Counted from the first letter of the stretch, positions 34,555 through 43,365 are shown. The stretch is 64,000 nt of DNA from Bin87 sp026710825 (GCA_965232815.1 OZ247427.1:2666001-2730000); one strand, 5' to 3'. The notes: a model not told the origin generated them from the sequence alone. Translations and numbers: made by a program.

Positions 34555-35412
34555 ATGAAAACCGTTGGCATCGCCTACAACGACCTGATACCTGAGGCGC
34601 TTGACCTGGCGCACGCCATAGTTGGTGAACTGAACCTGGGCGCCAACACCTGGATCCTCAGGGCCGAGGATGCCGTGGATATCAGCGAACGGGCGGCCCA
34701 TACCGATCTGGTGATCACCATCGGAGGCGACGGCACCATCCTGCGCGTGAATCGCGCCGTCGCTCCCGTGGGCAAACCGCTGCTGGGCATCAACATGGGC
34801 CGGTTGGGTTTCATGACCGAATTGACGGTGCCCGGGGTGATGGAGCAATTGCCCCGTTACCTGAACGAGGACGTCAGGGTCTCGGAACACAGCATGCTCA
34901 TGGCGACCGTGTACAAACGGGGCTCCGATGGTTCAGAGGCTGCAGATACGCAGGGACCATACCACGCCCTGAACGACATCGTGTTGTCGCGGAGCCGAGT
35001 ATCCCGGGTGATTACGGTGCGGGCGGTGATTGATGGAGCGGACGTGTCGACGTTTCGCGCTGACGGCGTGATCCTGGCAACTGCGACCGGGAGCACCGGA
35101 TACAGTTTTGCAGCCGGGGGCCCCATCATTGACCCGCTGTCGGATGACCTGGTACTGACGCCGCTGGCATCGCACGTGGGGTTGACGACGCCGCTGGTAT
35201 TGAGCCCGACGAGCAGCGTGGACTTCCACCTGGAGGGCTCGCAGGAAGCCACGATCAGCGTGGACGGGTTTGAGAATCATCCGATAGATCCCGGGGATTG
35301 GGTGAGGATAACGCCCAGTCCATACCGGGCGCGGTTTTTGCGGGCAAACGAACCGAATTATTTCTGGGCGACGCTGACGCGTCGGCTGGGATTCAGTTTC
35401 CAAGGACGGTAG
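34555..35412 (+). CDS. nadK: NAD kinase
   Basis: A 285-residue NAD kinase that makes NADP+ from NAD+ and ATP. Motifs: the nucleotide-binding TIGGDGTILRVNR, INMGRLGFMTEL, the NE/D-type LNDIVLSRSRVSR, and ATATGSTGYSFAAGGPIIDP. Being directly behind nuoN (six bases), it is probably read with the respiratory operon, linking NAD(P) supply to it. Length is normal. Confidence 0.96.
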   Translation: MKTVGIAYNDLIPEALDLAHAIVGELNLGANTWILRAEDAVDISERAAHTDLVITIGGDGTILRVNRAVAPVGKPLLGINMGRLGFMTELTVPGVMEQLPRYLNEDVRVSEHSMLMATVYKRGSDGSEAADTQGPYHALNDIVLSRSRVSRVITVRAVIDGADVSTFRADGVILATATGSTGYSFAAGGPIIDPLSDDLVLTPLASHVGLTTPLVLSPTSSVDFHLEGSQEATISVDGFENHPIDPGDWVRITPSPYRARFLRANEPNYFWATLTRRLGFSFQGR

Positions 35413-35419
35413 GACAAAC

Positions 35420-35965
35420 TTGACCTCTGGAGCCACCAACGAACCAACCATTGCCACGCGGTCAGTGTTCAGCGGGCGGATCATCGACGTGCGCGTGGAC
35501 ACGATCCGGTTGCCCAACGGCCGGGAAACGACGCGTGAGATCGTGGAGCACGAACCCTCGATTTGCGTGGTGCCGGTGGACGACGATGGCAACGTCCTCC
35601 TGGTGCGTCAATATCGCAAGCCGACCGAGAGCTTCCTGCTGGAAGTACCCGCCGGCGGAATCGAAGAGGGCGAGGAACCGGAGGAGTCGACGAGACGGGA
35701 GTTGCAAGAGGAGATCGGGCATACAGCCGCCGAACTGACGAGGTTGACGGCGTTCTATCTTGCACCGGGATGGGCCTCGGAATATATGTATGCGTTCCTG
35801 GCGACCGGCTTGACTCCTGCCGAACTGGATTCGGACGAGGATGAATTCATCGACGTGGTTCCGGTGCCTTGGTCAGAAATTCCAGACCGGATAGCTGACG
35901 GGTCCATTCAGGACGCGAAGAGCGTGGCGTCGCTGCTGTTGGCGATGCGGGTCCTGGGGATCTGA
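35420..35965 (+). CDS. Nudix hydrolase, ADP-ribose pyrophosphatase type (copy 1)
   Basis: A 181-residue Nudix protein with an intact box: Gly, then Glu, then RELQEEIG (in IEEGEEPEESTRRELQEEIG). The N-terminal pattern RSVFSGRIIDVRVDTIRLPNGRETTREIVEH and PAGGIEEGEE are those of ADP-ribose/ADP-sugar pyrophosphatases. It probably hydrolyses ADP-ribose or similar NAD breakdown products. It starts at TTG 35420, seven bases after nadK, so it belongs to the same NAD-metabolism run. A paralogue follows two bases later. Confidence 0.88.
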   Translation: MTSGATNEPTIATRSVFSGRIIDVRVDTIRLPNGRETTREIVEHEPSICVVPVDDDGNVLLVRQYRKPTESFLLEVPAGGIEEGEEPEESTRRELQEEIGHTAAELTRLTAFYLAPGWASEYMYAFLATGLTPAELDSDEDEFIDVVPVPWSEIPDRIADGSIQDAKSVASLLLAMRVLGI

Positions 35966-35967
35966 GG

Positions 35968-36534
35968 ATGGCGACGCAGGGCAAAGCGCATTCGGGCGCA
36001 TGGGAAGAGCCGACGATTGCCGCGAGCACGGCGTATGAGGGCGATTTGATCCAAGTTCGGTTGGAGACGGTGAGCCTCCCCGATGGACGGGAGTTGACGC
36101 GGGAGATCGTGGACCATCCGTATTCGGTTTGCATCGTTCCGGTGGATGGAGACAACAACGTCCTGATGGTGCGGCAGTACCGAAAAGCAGTGGAGGCGTT
36201 TTTGCTGGAAGCTCCGGCGGGGAAGATGGAATCAGGAGAGGACCCGGGAGCGACTGCGCTGCGCGAATTGCAGGAAGAGATCGGGCACACGGCAACTCAT
36301 CTGGAGGCTCTCGGCAATTTTTACGTTGCACCTGGTTGGTGTACACAGATGATCCACGCGTACGTAGCCAGGGAACTGGTCCCGGCGCGCCTGGAGGCTG
36401 ACGAGGACGAGTTCATCGAAGTCGTCCGTGTGCCGATGGCCGACATACCGAGCCTAATCGGCGACGGTACCATAAGAGATGCCAAGAGCGTGGCGTCGCT
36501 GTTGCTTGCCATGCGTGTCTTGGGGGATAATTAG
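35968..36534 (+). CDS. Nudix hydrolase, ADP-ribose pyrophosphatase type (copy 2)
   Basis: A 188-residue paralogue of the preceding gene, with the same domain order and a complete Nudix box (ESGEDPGATALRELQEEIG). The two share the C-terminal DEDEFI-V-VP and IRDAKSVASLLLAMRVLG / IQDAKSVASLLLAMRVLG endings nearly exactly, so they arose by tandem duplication. They differ most in the N-terminal 30 residues and in substrate-facing loops, so different substrates are possible. ATG 35968 is two bases after the previous stop. Confidence 0.88.
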   Translation: MATQGKAHSGAWEEPTIAASTAYEGDLIQVRLETVSLPDGRELTREIVDHPYSVCIVPVDGDNNVLMVRQYRKAVEAFLLEAPAGKMESGEDPGATALRELQEEIGHTATHLEALGNFYVAPGWCTQMIHAYVARELVPARLEADEDEFIEVVRVPMADIPSLIGDGTIRDAKSVASLLLAMRVLGDN

Positions 36535-36616
36535 CCGTCGAAAATCGGCGCGCCGCTAGACCATAGATGCGCCACAAGGAACCGGATCGTCGCTTTCCGG
36601 TTGGAGGAAATCACAA

Positions 36617-38305
36617 ATGCCAGAGGATTTGCAACACGACGTGTTGATCGTAGGCGCTGGACTGGCCGGAATGCGGGCGGCGATCGCGGCCCGAGCCGGA
36701 GGAGCGACCACCGCCATCATCAGCAAGGTCCATCCGGTTCGCAGCCACTCGAACGCGGCCCAGGGCGGAATCAACGCCGCGTTGCTGGACCGTGGCGATG
36801 ACTGGGAAGATCACGCCTACGACACGATCAAGGGCAGCGACTTCCTTGGAGACCAGGACGCAATCGAAGTGATGTGCCGGCAGGCCGGCGCGTCGCTGAT
36901 CGACATGGAGCACATGGGCGTCACGTTCAACCGCGACGATGAGGGCCGGTTGGGCACGCGCGCGTTCGGCGGACAACGCCGGGCGCGGACCTTCTTTGTG
37001 GGGGACTTCACCGGGCAGGCGCTGCTTCACGTGATGTTCGAGCAACTCATCAAATCCGGTGTACAGCGCTACGAGGAGTGGTTCGTCACTTCGCTGATCA
37101 TGGAGGAAGGGCGCGCCGCCGGAGTGATCGCACTGGAGATCAGGACCGGCGAGTTGCACGTGATCCGGGCCAAGACCGTGATATTTGCCACGGGCGGTTG
37201 CGGACGGCTGTTTGAGCCGAGCACCAACGCCCTGATCGTCACGGGCGACGGCATGGGGTTGATTTATAACGCCGGCGGACAGCTGATGGACATGGAGATG
37301 GTGCAATACCATCCCACCACGCTGGCCGGCAGCGGAGTGCTCATCTCCGAGGCCGCCCGAGGTGAGGGAGCTTACCTGCGGGACAAAGACGGCAACCGCT
37401 TCATGGAGAAGTACGCTCCGAACATGATGGAACTGGCATCCCGCGACGTGGTGTCCCGGGCGGAGCAGACCGAGATCAACGCAGGGAACGGAGTCGATGG
37501 CTGCGTTTACCTCGACTGCACTCACCTCGGTGAGTCACTGATCATGGAAAAGCTGAGCCAGATCCGGGAAATCGGCATCGACCTGGCCGGCGCGGACATG
37601 ATCCGAGAACCCATTCCGATTCGCCCCGGCATGCATTACATAATGGGTGGGATAAAAACCGATGTGAACGGTTTGACCAACCTGAATGGAATCTATGCGG
37701 CCGGCGAGTGCGCCAACGTGAGCGTACACGGCGGCAACCGCCTGGGCGCTAACTCGCTACTGGACACCATCGTGTTCGGGGAGCGGGCCGGCAACCACGC
37801 AGCCGACGCGGTGCGCAGCATCGGATTTGCCGATTTTGACTCCAACGCGACGCTGGCTCGCGAGCGGCGACGGATCCAGGAGATGCTGGACCGGCCGGAA
37901 AACGGCGACCGGTGGGGAGCCATCCGAAGGGATATGGGCGACTCGATGAACCGCAACGTCGCGGTTTTCCGCAACGAGGAAGGCATCCAGGAGACGCTGG
38001 GCGACCTGCATGATCTCCGCCGCCGCTACGAAAACGTTCCCGTGCAGAACAAAGCCAAGACGTTCAACACCGACCTGATATTTGCGTTGGAGTTGGGATA
38101 CATGCTGGACTGCGCGGACACCATTGCGGTTGGCGCGCTGGAACGCAGGGAGAGCCGGGGAGCGCAATTCCGCGTGGATTACCCGGAGCGGAACGACGAG
38201 GAATGGCTGCACCACATCGTGCTGACCCAAGGCGACGGCGGGCCCCAAGTCTCCGAACTGCCCGTGGTCATCACCAATTGGACACCGGAAGAGAGGAAAT
38301 ACTAG
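36617..38305 (+). CDS. sdhA: succinate dehydrogenase/fumarate reductase flavoprotein subunit
   Basis: A 562-residue FAD-binding subunit. LIVGAGLAGMRAAIAARAGG is the dinucleotide fold. His in RSHSNAAQGGINAAL fits the covalent FAD attachment site. HPTTLAGSGVLISEAARGEGAYLRDKDG and the NRLGANSLLDTIVFG motif near residue 375 complete the family pattern. It interconverts succinate and fumarate. Direction of use is not readable from sequence. A GGAGG lies 13 bases before the ATG. An 82-base gap with an AACCGG/CCGGTT inverted repeat separates it from the Nudix gene. It is followed by sdhB and a CCG-domain subunit, not by sdhC/D membrane anchors. Confidence 0.93.
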   Translation: MPEDLQHDVLIVGAGLAGMRAAIAARAGGATTAIISKVHPVRSHSNAAQGGINAALLDRGDDWEDHAYDTIKGSDFLGDQDAIEVMCRQAGASLIDMEHMGVTFNRDDEGRLGTRAFGGQRRARTFFVGDFTGQALLHVMFEQLIKSGVQRYEEWFVTSLIMEEGRAAGVIALEIRTGELHVIRAKTVIFATGGCGRLFEPSTNALIVTGDGMGLIYNAGGQLMDMEMVQYHPTTLAGSGVLISEAARGEGAYLRDKDGNRFMEKYAPNMMELASRDVVSRAEQTEINAGNGVDGCVYLDCTHLGESLIMEKLSQIREIGIDLAGADMIREPIPIRPGMHYIMGGIKTDVNGLTNLNGIYAAGECANVSVHGGNRLGANSLLDTIVFGERAGNHAADAVRSIGFADFDSNATLARERRRIQEMLDRPENGDRWGAIRRDMGDSMNRNVAVFRNEEGIQETLGDLHDLRRRYENVPVQNKAKTFNTDLIFALELGYMLDCADTIAVGALERRESRGAQFRVDYPERNDEEWLHHIVLTQGDGGPQVSELPVVITNWTPEERKY

Positions 38306-38308
38306 GAC

Positions 38309-39313
38309 ATGGACGTCACGATCAGGGTAAGACGACAGGACCCGGAGGCGGTTGACGAACGCCGCCTGCCTTACTGGCAGGACTATCCGGTCACCATTGC
38401 TGACAACGCGACGGTGCTGGACGCGTTGATCCAGATCCGCGAGGACGACGACGGCACGCTGTCGTTGCGGTGCTCGTGCCGGAGCGCGATCTGCGGCTCT
38501 TGCGCGATGAGGATCAACGGACACGCCGGCCTGGCCTGCAAGACCATTGCAAACACGGTGATTCAGGACGGGGTGATCACGGTGGAGCCGGCGGGCGTGA
38601 TGCCGGTGGTGAAGGACCTAGTGGTCAACTTCGATCTATTCTGGGAGAAAATCGAGGCCGTCGATCCGTACCTGAAACACATCGGAAGGGAACCGGAAGG
38701 CGAGTACATCGTCTCCAACGACGCCATGCTGCATCTTTCCAGCGTGACCGCGTGCATCATGTGCGGGGCGTGCGTGTCGGATTGCACGGTGCTGGAAGTC
38801 GACCCGACGTTCCTGGGTCCGGCGGCGTTGGCGAAAGCATACCGGTTCACGGCCGACCCGCGCGACGGCGACGACGAGGGCGTTTCCATGGAGCGGCTGT
38901 GGGCTTTGAGCGAGCCGACGGGCATCTGGGATTGCACCAGGTGCAACGAATGCGTGCAGGCCTGCCCGAAGGGCGTGGCGCCCATGGACCGGATCATGGC
39001 GATGCGTGAGCAGGCCATTCAAGCCGGGTACGACAACAACAACGGCGCGCGGCACACCGACGCGTTTACGGAATCGGTGGGCCACAGCGGGCGACTAGAT
39101 GAGTTGCGGTTGCCGATAAAATCGGTGGGCATGATGAATCTGCCGGCGCTGATGGACTACATGCCGGTGGCGTTCAGGGCGATGCGGAGAGGGAAGATGC
39201 CGCCCATCGCTCACAAAAACGTGGACAACGTGGAAGCCGTTCGCCGCATATTCGACCGAACACAACCGGAACCGGCCGCACCCAAGGTGAGCAACAACTC
39301 GCCGTTCGGCTAG
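38309..39313 (+). CDS. sdhB: succinate dehydrogenase/fumarate reductase iron-sulfur subunit
   Basis: A 334-residue protein with a 2Fe-2S domain (Cys55, 57, 62, 65 region and Cys77) and two ferredoxin-type motifs, Cys148/151/154/158 and Cys208/211/214/218. These pass electrons from the flavin toward the quinone or another acceptor. It is about 90 residues longer than usual; the extension is after the last cluster motif and has no cysteines. It begins four bases after the sdhA stop. Confidence 0.93.
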   Translation: MDVTIRVRRQDPEAVDERRLPYWQDYPVTIADNATVLDALIQIREDDDGTLSLRCSCRSAICGSCAMRINGHAGLACKTIANTVIQDGVITVEPAGVMPVVKDLVVNFDLFWEKIEAVDPYLKHIGREPEGEYIVSNDAMLHLSSVTACIMCGACVSDCTVLEVDPTFLGPAALAKAYRFTADPRDGDDEGVSMERLWALSEPTGIWDCTRCNECVQACPKGVAPMDRIMAMREQAIQAGYDNNNGARHTDAFTESVGHSGRLDELRLPIKSVGMMNLPALMDYMPVAFRAMRRGKMPPIAHKNVDNVEAVRRIFDRTQPEPAAPKVSNNSPFG

Positions 39314-39354
39314 GGGCTACGCTTACGAGATACCTGAAAGTCACGTCGGTTCCC

Positions 39355-39382
39355 GTAGGGGCGAATAATTATTCGCCCCTAC
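39355..39382. repeat. 28-base perfect palindrome between sdhB and the CCG-domain gene
   Basis: GTAGGGGCGAATAA followed directly by its exact complement TTATTCGCCCCTAC. It is a perfect 28-base palindrome lying inside an otherwise co-directional gene run. It looks like a dispersed repeat element of a type found in many bacteria; it could attenuate the following gene. Confidence 0.85.
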
Positions 39383-39418
39383 ACCGTCGGTGACCGGAGC
39401 CACGAGGAGGACAAACCA

Positions 39419-40297
39419 GTGAAGTACGCCTTTTTCCCGGGCTGCGTGTCTCAAGGAGGCGCGCCCGAACTCTACCCGGCGGCGCGCATGGTGTGCGACC
39501 GCATGGGGATCGAACTGGAGGAAATTCCCGGCTGGACGTGTACCGGAGCGGGGGTGATCCAGGAGAAGAATCAGCTATTCGGCGATACGCTGAATGCGCG
39601 CAACTTCGCGAAAGCCGAGAAGATGGGCCTGCCGATCCTGACGATATGCAGCACGTGCCAGGGAGTGATGTCGCAGGCGAACCACCGGATGAGGGATCCG
39701 GAGTACCTGGCTGAGATCAACTCGCACCTGGCGGAGGAGGGGCTGGAATACAGCGGGCACAGTGAGCCCAAGCATCTGCTATGGATCCTGATCGAGGACT
39801 ACGGGTTGGACCGTTTGGGATCGCTGATCACCAGGCCGTTGACCGAGTTGAAGATTGCACCCTTCTACGGATGCTACATAGTGCGGCCGACCGAGGCGCT
39901 GGATATTGCGGAACACCCGGAACGGCAGCAGTCGCTGGAAATGCTGATCCAATTGCTGGGAGCGACGCTGGTGGATTTTGAGGGCAAGACCCGTTGCTGC
40001 GGGTTCCCGATTTTGACAATCAACCAGCGAAACTCGATGGCGATGGTAGGAAAGCATACGTCCGAGGTCAAAGACCTTGGAGCAGACGCGATGGTTACGC
40101 CGTGTCCGTTGTGTCACCTGAATTTGGACGGATTCCAACCTAAAGCGGCGTCGCAGGCGCGCCGGTCCATCGACCTACCGATATTGCATATGCCGCAATT
40201 GATCGGGCTGGCAATGGGAATGTCTCCTAACGAATTGGGGCTGAAGAAGCACATCGTCAGCACCGGGCCGTTGGAAGTAAAGATACGCGGGCGGTAG
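39419..40297 (+). CDS. CCG-domain (HdrB/SdhE-like) subunit
   Basis: A 292-residue protein with two cysteine-rich CCG domains as in heterodisulfide reductase HdrB and the SdhE subunit of archaeal-type succinate:quinone oxidoreductase. Cysteines visible: Cys9, Cys41, CSTCQG (77/80), then FYGCYIVRP, TRCCGFPI and TPCPLCHLNL. Such subunits bind a non-cubane or 4Fe-4S cluster and can replace the haem-bearing membrane anchor. With sdhA and sdhB upstream it likely forms an E-type SDH/FRD. Start is GTG 39419, chosen by the MKYAFFPGC beginning; GAGGAGG lies upstream. Confidence 0.88.
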   Translation: MKYAFFPGCVSQGGAPELYPAARMVCDRMGIELEEIPGWTCTGAGVIQEKNQLFGDTLNARNFAKAEKMGLPILTICSTCQGVMSQANHRMRDPEYLAEINSHLAEEGLEYSGHSEPKHLLWILIEDYGLDRLGSLITRPLTELKIAPFYGCYIVRPTEALDIAEHPERQQSLEMLIQLLGATLVDFEGKTRCCGFPILTINQRNSMAMVGKHTSEVKDLGADAMVTPCPLCHLNLDGFQPKAASQARRSIDLPILHMPQLIGLAMGMSPNELGLKKHIVSTGPLEVKIRGR

Positions 40298-40322
40298 ATC
40301 TTCTCGCAGGTTAGTTAGATCG

Positions 40323-40351
40323 AGGGGCGGGTCGAAGACCTGCCCCTTTTT
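40323..40351 (+). terminator. strong intrinsic terminator ending the nuo-sdh block
   Basis: Stem AGGGGCGGGTC / GACCTGCCCCT (one G-T pair), 3-base loop, directly followed by TTTTT. It stands 26 bases after the CCG-domain gene. Confidence 0.88.
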
Positions 40352-40385
40352 GCCAGGTCATTCGTCGGGAACAAGAGGCGTACTT

Positions 40386-41021
40386 ATGCCGCAACCGTTC
40401 GTTGTCATCAAAAACCCTCACGTCGTGATCCGAAACGTTGTGCATTTGGATGTGGAACCCGCCTCCAATCTGGCCGGCAGGGAACTGACCGTTGATTTCG
40501 TCCGCATACCCCACGAACCGTCCCGCATCCACTCAGGATCCAGTATCTTCCCTGGTGGGAAGCCACATCGCCGAGGCTATGATTTCATCATCATCAATCC
40601 ACGCACCCTAGATTACGTGGAGGTCAACATTCTGACCGTGGAGTCGTTCGAACCTGGGGAAACCCATAGCTCATTCTCCTACCGGGTACAATGCAGCGGC
40701 CAAGTGCGCGAGTTTCCCCGCCAGCACCAATGCCCTGACATGACGAATTCCGCATGCGCCGCCTCGCCATGCGACGTGCTCGGTTGTAGGGTGGAGTCAG
40801 AGGCACATCGCTCTGGTGCGTTAACGGACGATGGCTCGCAATTCCTCAGTGAGTTAGAGGACGAACTGGAGCAGCGACTAGATGAGGCCAGGATAGGCTT
40901 CGAATCGGAGATAAGGAAACGCTATCCCGGCCAAGCACTGTTTGTCAGAGACGGTTACACGGGATCCCGTGTGTTCAGTGTGGACGTGCTGCCCATTGGG
41001 AGGGATCCTGGCAGGTGTTAG
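40386..41021 (+). CDS. hypothetical protein, 211 residues
   Basis: No family recognised. The ATG at 40386 is internal to a frame opening at 40350. The protein has a beta-rich N-terminal half (FVVIKNPHVVIRNVVHLDVE), a short cysteine-rich middle with CPDMTNSACAASPCDVLGC, and an acidic helical segment of about 40 residues near the C-terminus. It lies just after the terminator and its last four bases overlap the convergent aminotransferase stop. Its codon use looks less GC-biased in the third position than its neighbours, which may mean recent acquisition; I cannot quantify this. Confidence 0.5.
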   Translation: MPQPFVVIKNPHVVIRNVVHLDVEPASNLAGRELTVDFVRIPHEPSRIHSGSSIFPGGKPHRRGYDFIIINPRTLDYVEVNILTVESFEPGETHSSFSYRVQCSGQVREFPRQHQCPDMTNSACAASPCDVLGCRVESEAHRSGALTDDGSQFLSELEDELEQRLDEARIGFESEIRKRYPGQALFVRDGYTGSRVFSVDVLPIGRDPGRC

Positions 41022-42313
41022 CTGCGGAGGATTGGGGCGACTTCGCGGATGGCGGCGATGGTCTGGTCGACGTCTGCGTCGGTGTGGGCGACGGACGGGT
41101 AGAATTTCTGAGGCCAGGACTTGATGATGCCATGCTCCAAGAGGCCGGCGTTGAGCCTGGCCAATGGGGTTGGGTTGGCAGCCATCCCGTCGCGGTAGTT
41201 CTGGACGGGGCGCTCCGAGAAGTAGATGTCGAAGATGGCGTCCTCGCCGACGCTCTGGACCGTGAATCCCTGCTCCGAGCAGGCGTCGACCAAGGCGTTC
41301 CGGATGCGTCCGCCAACGCTGTGCAGGCGATCGTACGTACCTTCCTTGCGTAGTTCCGCGAGGGTGGCCAGACCGGCGGCGCAAGCGATGGGATTGCCGT
41401 TGAGGGTGCCGATTTGATCCACGTAGCTGTCTGAGGAAACCGCGGAACGATCGTATACGGACATGACATCGTCGTTGCCAAGGACTCCGGCTAGCGGATA
41501 TCCACCGCCCATGATCTTGCCAACCGAGCACAAGTCCGGAGTCACGCCGTAGTATTCCTGGGCGCCACCATAGGCAAGGCGGAAGCTAGTTACCACCTCG
41601 TCGAATATGAGCAGAATTCCGGCATCTTGCGTGATTTTGCGGAGGCCGGCCAGGAATCCAGGGTTGGGCGCCAGGGTCCGCTGCAGGGGCTCGACGATAA
41701 TGGCGGCGAGTTCATCCTTGTGGGCGTCGACGATGGCGGCGGTGGTATCCAGATCGTTGAACTGTGAGACAAGCATGAGGTCGCTGAGCGCCCGAGGGAT
41801 ACCGGCGCTGTTGGCTTCAGCCTGGGGAAACTCCACGCTCGCGGAGGCGAACACCGACATCATGGCGTAGTCGCTGGTGCCGTGGTAGCCGCCCTCGAAC
41901 TTGAGGATTTTTTCCTTACCGGTGTAGGCGCGGGCGGCGCGCATGGCCTGGAAGCAGGCGTCGGTGCCGCTGGTCGTGAATCGGACCTTATCGGCGCAGG
42001 GGACGGCCTTGCAGAGTTCCTCAGCGAGCATCACCGCCTGGTCGTTGTTGGCGAAGAAGGTCGACCCGCGACCGACCGCCTCGATTACCGCTTCGGTGAC
42101 GGCAGGGTGGGCATGCCCGAGGATCATAGGGCCAGACCCCATGAGCCAGTCGACATATTCGTTGCCCGATATGTCCCAGCACCTGCCCGCCTTGCCCTCA
42201 CGCACGAGGAAGTTCAATTCTTCGGGATAGTTGGTGTTGCCGTTGGATTTGCCCGGCAGGTATTGAGCAGCTTTCGCCAACAGTTGCCGTTCGATTTCAG
42301 TCCGCTCAGTCAT
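41018..42313 (-). CDS. class III aminotransferase, glutamate-1-semialdehyde 2,1-aminomutase-like
   Basis: A 431-residue PLP enzyme. Motifs: LMGSGPMILGHAHPAVTEAV, FTTSGTDACFQAMRAARAYTGK, HGTSDYAMM, LIFDEVVTSFRL with the cofactor aspartate, and GKIMGGGYPLAG, whose lysine forms the Schiff base. It resembles HemL, which makes 5-aminolevulinate for tetrapyrroles, but close paralogues with other substrates exist. No other haem gene is nearby, so the exact reaction is uncertain. ATG 42313 is chosen because GGAGG lies eight bases before it; an ATG five codons earlier overlaps that ribosome site. Confidence 0.85.
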   Translation of the reverse strand: MTERTEIERQLLAKAAQYLPGKSNGNTNYPEELNFLVREGKAGRCWDISGNEYVDWLMGSGPMILGHAHPAVTEAVIEAVGRGSTFFANNDQAVMLAEELCKAVPCADKVRFTTSGTDACFQAMRAARAYTGKEKILKFEGGYHGTSDYAMMSVFASASVEFPQAEANSAGIPRALSDLMLVSQFNDLDTTAAIVDAHKDELAAIIVEPLQRTLAPNPGFLAGLRKITQDAGILLIFDEVVTSFRLAYGGAQEYYGVTPDLCSVGKIMGGGYPLAGVLGNDDVMSVYDRSAVSSDSYVDQIGTLNGNPIACAAGLATLAELRKEGTYDRLHSVGGRIRNALVDACSEQGFTVQSVGEDAIFDIYFSERPVQNYRDGMAANPTPLARLNAGLLEHGIIKSWPQKFYPSVAHTDADVDQTIAAIREVAPILRS

Positions 42314-42345
42314 GCGGGCATCCTCCATTTGTCATAATTTTTTAA

Positions 42346-42351
42346 ATTATA
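42346..42351 (-). promoter_or_regulatory. -10 element of the aminotransferase gene
   Basis: The minus strand reads TATAAT in an AT-rich tract about 35 bases before the start codon. No -35 is recognised because the GC hairpin at 42371-42395 occupies that position. Confidence 0.45.
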
Positions 42352-42370
42352 CACTCGCCGACACAGAAAT

Positions 42371-42395
42371 GAGGGCGGGTATGGAACCCGCCCTC
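42371..42395. repeat. GC-rich palindrome after mdh
   Basis: GAGGGCGGGT / ACCCGCCCTC, 10-base stem and 5-base loop, 35 bases beyond the mdh stop on the minus strand. On the minus strand it is followed by ATTTCTGT. It is one of the window's recurrent palindromes and may terminate icd-mdh transcripts. Confidence 0.7.
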
Positions 42396-42429
42396 GCGCA
42401 ATACTGGGTAAACCCGGGGGTTGTGCGGA

Positions 42430-43365
42430 CTATGACTCAGCGTTGGCCATGACGTCCACGAGTTCCTGTACGGAAGCGGCCGAGCTCTGCAGAGCGGTCA
42501 TTTCTTCGTCGGTGAGGCTGATCTCGATGACCTGTTCGACGCCGTTGGCGCCAATCTTGACCGGGACTCCGACGCAGAGGCCGTTGATGCCGTACTCGCC
42601 CTCGAGATACGCGCAGCCGGGGAGGATACGCTTTTTATCCAAGAGGATTGCCTCGACCATCTCGGTGATGGCCGCCGACGGGGCGTAGAATGCCGAACCC
42701 TGCTTGAGGAGCGCCACGATCTCGCCACCGCCGTCGCGAGTACGTTGGACGATGGAGTCGATGCGGTCCTGGGACAGGAGCTCGGTAAGTGGAATGCAGC
42801 CGACGGTGGTGTAGCGCACGAGCGGCACCATATCGTCGCCGTGGCCTCCCAGAACCATAGCCTGCACATCGTCGACCGAGACGTTGAGTTCCTGGGCGAT
42901 AAAGGTACGGTAGCGGGCAGTGTCGAGAACGCCGGCCATGCCGAAGACCCTATTGCGGGGGAAACCGGCGGTCTGGAATACGTTCTGCACCATGGCATCC
43001 AGGGGGTTGGTCACCGCCAGGATGATGCAGTCGGGGGAGTACTTGACTATCTCCTGGGTCACCGCGGCGGTAATCCGCATGTTAGTGAGCAGGAGGTCGT
43101 CGCGGCTCATACCAGGGCGGCGGGCGATACCCGCCGTGATGACGACCACGTCAGAGCCGGCGGTCTCCTCGTATCCGTTGGAACCGGTGATCGTACCGTC
43201 GGAGCCGATGATGGGCCCCGATTCCAGCATATCCAAGCCCTTTCCCTGGGGCAGGTCCTCGACCACGTCCACCAGGACGACATCAGCGTAACCCAGTTGA
43301 TGGATACGCTGGGCGGTGGTGGCGCCGACGTTGCCGGCGCCCACTACAGTGACTTTACTTCGCAT
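42430..43365 (-). CDS. mdh: malate dehydrogenase (LDH-like type)
   Basis: A 311-residue NAD-dependent malate dehydrogenase. GAGNVGATTAQRI is the nucleotide loop with an Asp at the end of the second strand (VVLVDVVE). ARRPGMSRDDLL carries the substrate arginine pattern that marks malate rather than lactate specificity. VTNPLDAM and the catalytic histidine in GGHGDDMVPLVRY are present. It follows icd by 44 bases on the same strand, forming a TCA-cycle pair. AAGGAG lies upstream at somewhat long spacing. Confidence 0.95.
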   Translation of the reverse strand: MRSKVTVVGAGNVGATTAQRIHQLGYADVVLVDVVEDLPQGKGLDMLESGPIIGSDGTITGSNGYEETAGSDVVVITAGIARRPGMSRDDLLLTNMRITAAVTQEIVKYSPDCIILAVTNPLDAMVQNVFQTAGFPRNRVFGMAGVLDTARYRTFIAQELNVSVDDVQAMVLGGHGDDMVPLVRYTTVGCIPLTELLSQDRIDSIVQRTRDGGGEIVALLKQGSAFYAPSAAITEMVEAILLDKKRILPGCAYLEGEYGINGLCVGVPVKIGANGVEQVIEISLTDEEMTALQSSAASVQELVDVMANAES

